Position numbers and translations under genes: made by a program. Below are positions 1 through 5,535 of a stretch of 6,688 nucleotides of DNA, piece by piece (the stretch's first letter is position 1; each line of letters opens with the position of its first letter). The stretch comes from Anaerolineales bacterium (GTDB lineage: Bacteria; Chloroflexota; Anaerolineae; Anaerolineales; Villigracilaceae): the NCBI GenBank assembly GCA_016789205.1, contig JAEURF010000093.1:1-6688 (forward strand), read 5' to 3'. The notes beneath the pieces are model-generated. The model did no database searches. It was not told where the DNA came from and saw only the letters and a program-made list of their open reading frames with translations.

Positions 1-1
1 A

Positions 2-418
2 CAAACGTCTCAACTACTTGGGCTTGCAACGAGAATATCAAAACCAAGACCCGAAGAACGAAGACAATTCGCTGATACAATTTCAGATGATACCGCTTTA
101 TTTATTTCAAAAACGATTCGTTCTGGCACGCGGATTGAATATCCGGGTAATGTTGTCATTGTTGGTGATGTGAACCCCGGCGCAGAAGTAATTGCGGAAG
201 GTAATGTCGTTGTGTGGGGCAGAGTGCGTGGCGTGATTCATGCTGGTGTAAAAGGAAATCGTTCTGCGTTTATTTGTGCATTAGACCTTTCAGCCAATCA
301 ACTTCGCATTGCAGATGAAGTCTCTGCGATGCTCAAACCGCAGAAAGACCCCAAACCTGAAATTGCAAGTATTAATGAAGAAGGCAAATTGCAAGCAGAA
401 TTGTGGAATACAAATTAA
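2..418 (+). CDS. minC: Septum site-determining protein MinC, C-terminal part (5' end outside window)
   Basis: MinC inhibits FtsZ polymerisation and is carried to the membrane by MinD, so that septa do not form near the poles. The frame is open from base 2 with no stop before TAA at 416-418, giving 138 visible residues; the N-terminal FtsZ-inhibiting domain lies outside the window. The visible part is the beta-helical MinC C-terminal domain. It shows RSGT (visible residues 40-43) at the place of the RSGQ motif that contacts MinD, GDVNPGAEVIA (55-65), WGRVRG (72-77), HAG (80-82) and QLRIAD (100-105). A GTG at 170 lies inside this domain and is not the true start. minD follows after 96 bases that contain a palindrome. 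The family assignment is very secure. The Q-to-T change in the MinD-binding motif is the only oddity. Confidence 0.95.
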   Translation, partial: QTSQLLGLATRISKPRPEERRQFADTISDDTALFISKTIRSGTRIEYPGNVVIVGDVNPGAEVIAEGNVVVWGRVRGVIHAGVKGNRSAFICALDLSANQLRIADEVSAMLKPQKDPKPEIASINEEGKLQAELWNTN

Positions 419-423
419 AAATC

Positions 424-490
424 TTTAACCACGAAGGTCACAAAGAAAAATTAATAACTTTGTGCACCTTCGTGACCCTTTGTGGTTAAA
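424..490. repeat. Imperfect palindrome of CACRAAGG-type units between minC and minD
   Basis: The left arm is 424-445, the loop is 446-457 (12 A/T bases) and the right arm is 458-490. On the reverse complement the right arm reads TTA, ACC, two 10-base units (ACAAAGGGTC and ACGAAGGTGC), then ACAAAG. The left arm reads TTA, ACC, one 9-base unit (ACGAAGGTC), then ACAAAG, so it lacks one full unit and one base. No T-run follows, so it does not look like a standard terminator. From memory, CACGAAGG-type dispersed intergenic repeats occur in many environmental bacterial genomes; I could not check this. Function is unknown. Confidence 0.85.
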
Positions 491-514
491 AAATAAATAC
501 AGGAATTAATTAAT

Positions 515-1312
515 ATGACAGCACAAGTGATTACAGTAACATCAGGAAAAGGCGGCGTAGGCAAAACCACAGCCGTAGCAAACCTTGCCACTGCACTTGC
601 AATGGATGGCAAAAGAGTCGTTTGTATTGACGGCGATATTGGTTTGCGTAACCTTGATGTCGTTATGGGGCTTGAAAATCGCATTGTCTATGATATTGTG
701 GATGTCATAGAAGGGCGTTGCAAATTAAAGCAAGCTATGATTCGCGACAAAAAATATCCTGAGATGTATTTAATCCCAGCCGCACAGACACGTGATAAAA
801 ATGCTGTCTCTCCATCTGATATGGTGCGCATCTGTAATGACTTGAAGCCTGATTCTGATTTCATCATCATTGACTCTCCCGCCGGCATTGAGCGTGGCTT
901 TCGTAATGCAATCGCCGCCGCCGATAAAGTGTTAGTGGTGACGAATCCTGAAGTGAGCGCCGTTCGTGATGCAGACCGTGTCGTTGGTATTTTAGAATCA
1001 GAAGAAAAAAGCAATTCATCATTAATTCTGAATCGTTTGAATCCTGTCTTGGTAAAGAATAACGATATGCTTTCTGCTGAAGATGTATTAGATTTGCTCG
1101 GTATTCCATTAATCGGGATTGTGCCAGAAGATGAAAACGTCATTATCGGTTCAAACAAAGGCGCACCCGTAGTCACCGATGCGAAAAGTCGCGCAGGGCA
1201 AGCCTTCCGTAACATTGCCAAACGTCTGCAAGGGCAAGATGTCCCGTTTATGGATTTAGATTCACAAAACGGTTTGTGGTCTGCAATCCAACGGCTGACA
1301 GGGAGGAAATAA
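515..1312 (+). CDS. minD: Septum site-determining ATPase MinD
   Basis: MinD is a ParA/MinD-family ATPase. In its ATP-bound dimeric form it binds the inner face of the membrane, recruits MinC, and is released when MinE stimulates hydrolysis. The 265 residues match the family's usual length. The deviant Walker A motif SGKGGVGKTT covers residues 10-19, with the signature lysine K12 and the P-loop lysine K17. The switch motif DGDIGLRNLD is at 39-48, and the Walker B strand FIIIDSPAGIE at 116-126 has D120. The C-terminus (252-265, NGLWSAIQRLTGRK) has the spacing of an amphipathic membrane-targeting helix. The ATG at 515 is preceded by AGGA at 501-504, and the protein starts directly at the expected first beta strand. 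minE follows with one base between stop and start. All catalytic residues are present. Confidence 0.98.
   Translation: MTAQVITVTSGKGGVGKTTAVANLATALAMDGKRVVCIDGDIGLRNLDVVMGLENRIVYDIVDVIEGRCKLKQAMIRDKKYPEMYLIPAAQTRDKNAVSPSDMVRICNDLKPDSDFIIIDSPAGIERGFRNAIAAADKVLVVTNPEVSAVRDADRVVGILESEEKSNSSLILNRLNPVLVKNNDMLSAEDVLDLLGIPLIGIVPEDENVIIGSNKGAPVVTDAKSRAGQAFRNIAKRLQGQDVPFMDLDSQNGLWSAIQRLTGRK
1301..1306 (+). promoter_or_regulatory. minE ribosome binding site inside the end of minD
   Basis: GGGAGG lies within the last codons of minD, seven bases before the minE ATG at 1314. It supports that start and suggests that minD and minE are translated in close coupling, which would help keep their ratio constant. 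Confidence 0.8.
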
Positions 1313-1313
1313 G

Positions 1314-1565
1314 ATGAATTTTTTTACGCGCAAAAAAAGTGCAACAAATGCAAAAGAACGTTTGCAACTTGTCTTGGTACATGACCGTACGGATTTGACA
1401 CCTGCTCAATTGGAAGCCTTGAAAGATGATTTATTGAAAGCGATTTCAAAATATATTGAAATTGACCCTGATGCTGTCCAAATTGGTTTGGAGCGTGATG
1501 GTCGTTCTCAACGCTTGGTGGCTGATATTCCATTACGGAGCGTGACTCGTAATCGCGCTGGGTAA
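1314..1565 (+). CDS. minE: Cell division topological specificity factor MinE
   Basis: MinE binds membrane-bound MinD, displaces MinC and stimulates ATP hydrolysis, which confines MinCD to the poles or drives its oscillation. The protein has 83 residues, close to the 88 of Escherichia coli MinE. The start MNFFTRKK fits the short amphipathic membrane-binding segment. AKERLQ (13-18) is the hallmark of the anti-MinCD region that contacts MinD. LKDDLLKAISKYIEIDPDAV (36-55) is the helix and turn of the topological specificity domain, followed by the beta strands at 56-73. The start follows GGGAGG at good spacing and is one base after the minD stop. Nothing is missing. The presence of MinE rather than DivIVA/MinJ points to an E. 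coli-type, MinE-controlled system. Confidence 0.97.
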   Translation: MNFFTRKKSATNAKERLQLVLVHDRTDLTPAQLEALKDDLLKAISKYIEIDPDAVQIGLERDGRSQRLVADIPLRSVTRNRAG

Positions 1566-1573
1566 GTTAATCA

Positions 1574-1643
1574 ACCAGAGATGGACGGGGCTAAACAAAG
1601 ATAATCAATCATCAATCTCAGTTCATCTCTGTTTATCGCTGGT
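1574..1643. repeat. Imperfect palindrome of AGAGATRAAC-type units between minE and rodA
   Basis: Two 29-base arms (1574-1602 and 1615-1643) surround a 12-base loop. Comparing the left arm with the reverse complement of the right, 20 of 29 positions match and four more would be G-U pairs in RNA read from the plus strand. Each arm reads ACC, then two 10-base units, then a 6-base remainder. The units are AGAGATGGAC and GGGGCTAAAC on the left, and AGCGATAAAC and AGAGATGAAC on the reverse complement of the right. The layout matches the minC-minD palindrome although the unit sequence differs. No T-run follows. Confidence 0.8.
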
Positions 1644-1645
1644 GA
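1641..1645 (+). promoter_or_regulatory. Putative rodA ribosome binding site overlapping the palindrome
   Basis: GGTGA is the only Shine-Dalgarno-like stretch before the rodA ATG at 1654, eight bases away. Its first three bases are the outer end of the preceding palindrome, where they would pair with ACC at 1574-1576. It is weaker than the sites of minE or of the gene at 4381. Confidence 0.5.
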
Positions 1646-1653
1646 AATAATTT

Positions 1654-2781
1654 ATGACTCGTGGAATTTCTTGGCGAAACTTTGACTTTTTATTATTAGG
1701 CGCAATTGTATTAGCGTCTGCTTTTGGTACTGTTATGATTCGTTCGGCGGTGGCAGGCAACGAGGTATTACAGCCTTTAATTTTACGTCAGGTATATTTT
1801 GCTTTGTTGGGTGTGGTATTAATTTTTTTAGTTGCCTCAATTGATTACAGATATTGGCTGTCTTTGTACATTCCAATATACATCGTCATTATCGGTTTCT
1901 TATTGACATTAACAGGTTTTGGGCAAACTGCATTTGGTGCGCAGCGTTGGTTTCAAGTGGGTGTGTTGTTTTTGCAACCGACCGAATTTGCAAAAATCAT
2001 CGCGATTATAGTTTTGGCTCGATATTTTGAGGTTGTTCAATTTCAACCGCGCGATTTGAAATGGGTAATTGGTGCTGTTTTATGGGCATCTGGAATTATC
2101 ATTTTGATTTTGTTACAACCGAATTTGAGTAACGTCATGGTTTTATCTGTCATTTTGGCGGTTATGCTTTTTGTCAATGGCATTGAGCTTCGCTGGATTT
2201 TAATCGCAGCAACAGCTGGCGCAACACTCTTAATCTCTATTATTGCACTTTCAGTGCTTGGTGTGCGCATCCCTGGCTTGCAAGAATATCAACAACAAAG
2301 AATAGTCAACTTTGTTGTGCCAGACCCTAATGATACATATGGAAATCGTTACAATGTTCAGCAAGCATTAATTGCAGTTGGGGCAGGTGGCTTTTTAGGG
2401 GAAGGGTACAATCAGGGAACACAAACTCAACTGCGCTTTTTGAAAGTGCGCCATACCGATTTTATTTTTGCGGCAAGTTCAGAAGAATTTGGCACCGTCG
2501 GTGGTGGATTAATCATTTTTACGATTGGCTTTATAGTTTGGCGGTGCATTCGCGCCGCCCAAAAAGCGCGAGACATGGCTGGTTCTATGATCGCGATTGG
2601 TATGGCAACTTTGATATTTTTTCAAGGCGCAGTGAATATCGGCATGAATTTAAACTTATTGCCCGTGTCCGGGTTGCCGCTCCCATTTGTCAGTTATGGC
2701 GGAAGCGGTCTGACTGCGTTAATGCTTGGCATCGGACTGGTTGAGTCTGTGGTCATGCGTCAAAAGCAATTAGATTTCTAA
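1654..2781 (+). CDS. rodA: SEDS-family peptidoglycan glycosyltransferase, RodA type
   Basis: SEDS proteins polymerise lipid II into glycan strands on the outer face of the membrane, working with a class B penicillin-binding protein; RodA serves elongation and FtsW serves division. The 375 residues form about ten hydrophobic helices. Family motifs are GAQRWF (95-100), QPTEFAK (108-114), RHTDFIFA (266-273) with the catalytic-type aspartate D269, and PVSGLPLPFVSYGGSG (337-352). The usual QPDLGT motif reads QPNLSN at 155-160, which changes its conserved acidic residue; this may be a lineage trait. RodA is preferred over FtsW because minCDE commonly lies next to rodA and mre genes, while ftsW usually lies in the mur cluster. 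A secure choice needs a tree. The ATG at 1654 gives the expected short N-terminus before the first helix. Confidence 0.9.
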   Translation: MTRGISWRNFDFLLLGAIVLASAFGTVMIRSAVAGNEVLQPLILRQVYFALLGVVLIFLVASIDYRYWLSLYIPIYIVIIGFLLTLTGFGQTAFGAQRWFQVGVLFLQPTEFAKIIAIIVLARYFEVVQFQPRDLKWVIGAVLWASGIIILILLQPNLSNVMVLSVILAVMLFVNGIELRWILIAATAGATLLISIIALSVLGVRIPGLQEYQQQRIVNFVVPDPNDTYGNRYNVQQALIAVGAGGFLGEGYNQGTQTQLRFLKVRHTDFIFAASSEEFGTVGGGLIIFTIGFIVWRCIRAAQKARDMAGSMIAIGMATLIFFQGAVNIGMNLNLLPVSGLPLPFVSYGGSGLTALMLGIGLVESVVMRQKQLDF

Positions 2782-2785
2782 ATTC

Positions 2786-2843
2786 GACCGAAGACCGTTG
2801 ACCATAGACCGTGAGAACGGTCTGCCGTCCACCGTCTATAGTC
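2786..2843. repeat. Heptad-unit palindrome (GACCGNN) with GAGA loop between rodA and gltX
   Basis: Each 26-base arm (2786-2811 and 2818-2843) consists of three 7-base units plus GACCG. The left arm units are GACCGAA, GACCGTT and GACCATA. The reverse complement of the right arm gives GACTATA, GACGGTG and GACGGCA. Of 26 positions, 18 match. The centre is perfect: AGACCGT (2806-2812) pairs with ACGGTCT (2817-2823) around the tetraloop GAGA (2813-2816), a GNRA loop. It begins five bases after the rodA stop. No T-run follows, so intrinsic termination is doubtful. The unit differs in sequence and length from those of the two upstream palindromes. Confidence 0.85.
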
Positions 2844-2865
2844 ATTAACTTATAACCATTATTCT

Positions 2866-2879
2866 GGAGTTAACTTTTG
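2866..2879 (+). promoter_or_regulatory. gltX ribosome binding site and TTG start codon
   Basis: GGAG at 2866-2869 stands seven bases before TTG at 2877-2879. An in-frame TAA at 2871-2873 excludes any earlier start. The first in-frame ATG is codon 18, already inside the conserved HIGH-like motif. TTG is therefore the only reasonable start. Confidence 0.85.
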
Positions 2880-4358
2880 TCACCAAAACCTGCTCGTACA
2901 CGCATCGCCCCATCACCAACAGGTCACATGCACCTCGGCACAGCCCGCACAGCATTATATGATTATTTGCTCGCCAAACAAACAGGCGGGCAATTTATTC
3001 TTCGCATTGAAGATACAGATTTAAAAAGAACAGTGCCCGGTGCTGAACAAGAAATTATGGATGGACTGCGTTGGCTTGGTTTGGAATATGACGAAGGTCC
3101 AGACATTGGCGGCAAGTTTGGTCCCTATCGTCAAACCGAACGACGAGAAATTTATCAGCATCATGCAAAAATTTTAATTAACAATGGAAATGCTTATCCA
3201 TGTTTTTGTACGCCTGATACATTAGAAAAAAAACGTCAAGAACAAATGAAGCGCAAAGAAAACCCTCACTACGATGGGACTTGCCGAAACATTTCACCTG
3301 ATGAAGCCGCAAAAAGAATTGCAAATGGTGAAGCACATACTGTTCGCTTCAAAATGCCACATGATGGAGTCACCATTGCGCATGACCATTTGCGCGGTGA
3401 AATTAAAACCGAAAACAAACAACTAAATGATTATGTACTTATAAAAACAGACGGCTTGCCAACTTATCATCTCGCCGCGATTGTAGATGACCATGAAATG
3501 CAAATCACACACGTTTTGCGCGGCAGTGAATGGCTTGGTACATTTCCTTTGCATGTAAATATTGTCCGTGCTTTTGGTTGGGATGAACCTGTGTGGATTC
3601 ATCTTTCTGTTTTTCTCAAGCCAAGTGGCAAAGGCAAAATGAGTAAACGTGAATCAGCCCAAGCCATGAAAGATGGTTATTCTATTTTTATCAAAGACAT
3701 GCAAGAACTCGGTTTCACCCCTGAAGGCGTCTTAAATTGGAGTGCATTAATGGGCTGGGGCGTTGCAGAAGATGATGTATTAAATATGAATCAAATGATA
3801 GAAAGATTTTCAATTGATTCTTTGACTGCTTCGCCTGCCGCGATAAATTTTCAAAAGTTAGACCATTTCAACGCCACACACATCCGCCTCTTTACTACGG
3901 GCGATTTGGCTACTCGCCTCAAGCCTTATTTCACTCGTGAAGGCTTGACTGTTGATGATGATACTTTGCTAAAAATTATTCCATTAATCCGTGAGCGATT
4001 AACAACATTAGATGATTGTATTCCTTTTGGTGCATTCTTCTTCAAAGAAGATGTTTCGCCAACTCCTGAAGATTTAATTGCCAAAGGGCTTGATGCTAAA
4101 CAATCGGCTGAGATTGCCAAAAAATGTTTAGGGATTCTCTCCAGCCTGCCATCCATTGACCATGCCTCCACTGAGTCACCGATGCGAAGTTATGTCGAAG
4201 AATCAGGTTTGAGTCCAAATCAAGTCTTTGGCATTTTACGCGTCGCGGTTACAGGTCAAAAAGTCAGCCCGCCATTGTTTGAATCAATGGAAATTATTGG
4301 GCGAGAAAAATGTTTGCAAAGAATCCAAAATGCAATTACGATTTTAGAAAAGATGTAA
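2877..4358 (+). CDS. gltX: Glutamyl-tRNA synthetase
   Basis: This class I aminoacyl-tRNA synthetase attaches glutamate to tRNA-Glu in the cytoplasm. Its 493 residues match the family's usual length. The N-terminal Rossmann catalytic domain opens with TRIAPSPTGHMHLGTARTAL (8-27), which carries the HIGH-type signature. FILRIEDTD (40-48) is the typical glutamate-binding strand. A zinc-binding-type insert shows CFC at 109-111 with Y132 and C136. The second ATP motif, KMSKR, is at 254-258. The helical C-terminal half (about 320-493) fits the anticodon-binding domain. The start is TTG, forced by an upstream in-frame stop. Whether the enzyme also charges tRNA-Gln (non-discriminating type) cannot be read from the sequence; a search for glnS and gatCAB elsewhere in the genome would tell. 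The gene lies 95 bases after rodA and 22 before the next gene. Confidence 0.97.
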   Translation: MSPKPARTRIAPSPTGHMHLGTARTALYDYLLAKQTGGQFILRIEDTDLKRTVPGAEQEIMDGLRWLGLEYDEGPDIGGKFGPYRQTERREIYQHHAKILINNGNAYPCFCTPDTLEKKRQEQMKRKENPHYDGTCRNISPDEAAKRIANGEAHTVRFKMPHDGVTIAHDHLRGEIKTENKQLNDYVLIKTDGLPTYHLAAIVDDHEMQITHVLRGSEWLGTFPLHVNIVRAFGWDEPVWIHLSVFLKPSGKGKMSKRESAQAMKDGYSIFIKDMQELGFTPEGVLNWSALMGWGVAEDDVLNMNQMIERFSIDSLTASPAAINFQKLDHFNATHIRLFTTGDLATRLKPYFTREGLTVDDDTLLKIIPLIRERLTTLDDCIPFGAFFFKEDVSPTPEDLIAKGLDAKQSAEIAKKCLGILSSLPSIDHASTESPMRSYVEESGLSPNQVFGILRVAVTGQKVSPPLFESMEIIGREKCLQRIQNAITILEKM

Positions 4359-4380
4359 TTTTTTGTGTTGGAGGTAGGTA

Positions 4381-5454
4381 ATGGAAACATTGATTGCCCC
4401 AATTGACGTTGTTGGAAAAGACCCGTTTGGGCGTTTTCTTGCAAAAATTAACATAAAACCATGGCAAGCCGGGTTGTTGAGTTTGTCGTGGTTTTTAGTT
4501 TATACATTGTTACTTCCCGCGTTATTTGATGTGTTGTTTCCGCGAGTTGGTTTAGAAAGAAACAGTATTGACGACCGAGTTAATCAAGTAGGGTTTTGGA
4601 TTGTTCATCCGATTGTGATTTTCTTTTATATTTGGCAGGCTCATGCAATTTCAAAACTATATAATGTTGTCATTCCACTTGCGCCGCAGTCTATGATACA
4701 AGGGCTTGCTAGGTCTTCACGGATTCTTCATAAATCTAGAAATTGGTGGCTGGTTGGGGCTTTGGTTGGATTGTTCGTCGTTATTTTAGGTTTCATTTTT
4801 GTCGTTGACTATATTGGTGTGCGTTGGTATTCAGTAAATTGGCTGATGGCTGTGCTTTTGCAATTATCTCGTTTTGCGTTATTGTATATGATTATCGCCA
4901 TTATTCTCCGTCATTTGCTTTCTGCGGCGAATGTCAATCGCGTCTATCGCCATGTCACTTTACCGATTCTTGTTACCCGCTCTCGGTTTAGTAGCGCATT
5001 TGATGCGATTACTACTTATGGTTTTCAATTTGCCGGAATAAATGCCGTGCTTGGGCTTTTCATCGCCATGCGCTTTTTATACTCTACCCCCGTCTTCCCA
5101 GAAGACTATATCTATTTAGCCGCCTATATTTTTTTAGTGCCGTTTTCATTTACGCTCCCGTTTTGGCAGGCACATGTGAATATGCGCTTGGCTCGTGAAG
5201 GCGCAATCCATAAGATTTCTAATGAACTACAAGATGAATATGATAGCCTCATGGGCGGGCTTGCAACAGAAAACGATGTTACTCAAAATTACAAACTCAA
5301 TCGAATCACTGTTTTACGTACGATGCTAGAAATGACAGAAAAATCTCCAACTTGGCCCTTTGAAAATCTTACCGTTTTTCGTATATTTGCGGCAACTGCA
5401 TCACCTTTTTTGCTAACCGGTTTGGGATATTTATTTGATTTTCTAATTGGTTAG
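4381..5454 (+). CDS. Uncharacterised polytopic membrane protein
   Basis: I do not recognise a named family. The 357-residue protein shows hydrophobic spans at about 30-54, 70-88, 122-145, 153-179, 215-234, 243-263 and 335-356. The first 28 residues have no signal peptide features. Between the last two spans lies a charged, helix-prone segment (268-320) that should be cytosolic, ending in KSPTWPFENLTVF (320-332) just before the final span. This loosely recalls the ends of other bacterial multi-pass proteins of unknown function. A WQAH tetrapeptide occurs twice, at 85-88 and 262-265, each at the end of a hydrophobic span. The ATG at 4381 has an excellent GGAGG site six bases upstream. The 22-base gap to gltX suggests co-transcription but no shared function is evident. 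No catalytic motif is visible; a transporter or a sensor cannot be excluded. Confidence 0.85.
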   Translation: METLIAPIDVVGKDPFGRFLAKINIKPWQAGLLSLSWFLVYTLLLPALFDVLFPRVGLERNSIDDRVNQVGFWIVHPIVIFFYIWQAHAISKLYNVVIPLAPQSMIQGLARSSRILHKSRNWWLVGALVGLFVVILGFIFVVDYIGVRWYSVNWLMAVLLQLSRFALLYMIIAIILRHLLSAANVNRVYRHVTLPILVTRSRFSSAFDAITTYGFQFAGINAVLGLFIAMRFLYSTPVFPEDYIYLAAYIFLVPFSFTLPFWQAHVNMRLAREGAIHKISNELQDEYDSLMGGLATENDVTQNYKLNRITVLRTMLEMTEKSPTWPFENLTVFRIFAATASPFLLTGLGYLFDFLIG

Positions 5455-5471
5455 AAAAGATAAAGATAAAT

Positions 5472-5499
5472 TATAGTTTAGGTAACAACCCAAACTATA
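5472..5499. repeat. Inverted repeat upstream of the CAP lipoprotein gene
   Basis: Arms of 11 bases (5472-5482 and 5489-5499) match at 10 positions around the loop TAACAA. The outer eight, TATAGTTT and AAACTATA, are perfect. It lies in the 81-base gap before the lipoprotein gene. No T-run follows, so it is a poor terminator; an operator or an RNA hairpin is possible. I could not find a convincing promoter in this gap. Confidence 0.6.
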
Positions 5500-5535
5500 T
5501 CAAAACTGCTACTAATAAATCAGGAGAATAAAACG

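Noticed and set aside
170..418. Separate small gene starting at GTG 170
   Set aside because: The same frame is open to the left edge and reads as continuous MinC C-terminal domain, so this is an internal codon of minC.
424..490. Intrinsic terminator between minC and minD
   Set aside because: The long palindrome is followed by A-rich sequence, not a T-run, and it lies inside an expected operon. The same argument applies to the palindromes at 1574-1643 and 2786-2843.
451..684. Minus-strand open frame of 77 codons spanning the minC-minD gap
   Set aside because: It overlaps the start of minD in antisense and runs into the palindrome; its protein shows no family features.
688..1221. Long minus-strand open frame of 177 codons opposite minD
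   Set aside because: It is wholly antisense to a clear minD, has no recognisable protein features, and is the kind of shadow frame expected opposite a conserved gene.
2538..2744. Plus-strand open frame of 68 codons inside rodA
   Set aside because: It is a shifted frame within the conserved C-terminal part of rodA, with no protein features of its own.
424..2843. CRISPR-like array from the repeated units
   Set aside because: The units are 7-10 bases, tandem and arranged as inverted arms, with no 20-40 base direct repeats or unique spacers and no cas genes.
424..2843. Terminal inverted repeats of an insertion sequence spanning min genes
   Set aside because: The three elements differ in sequence, each is self-palindromic, and the genes between them are housekeeping genes without any transposase.
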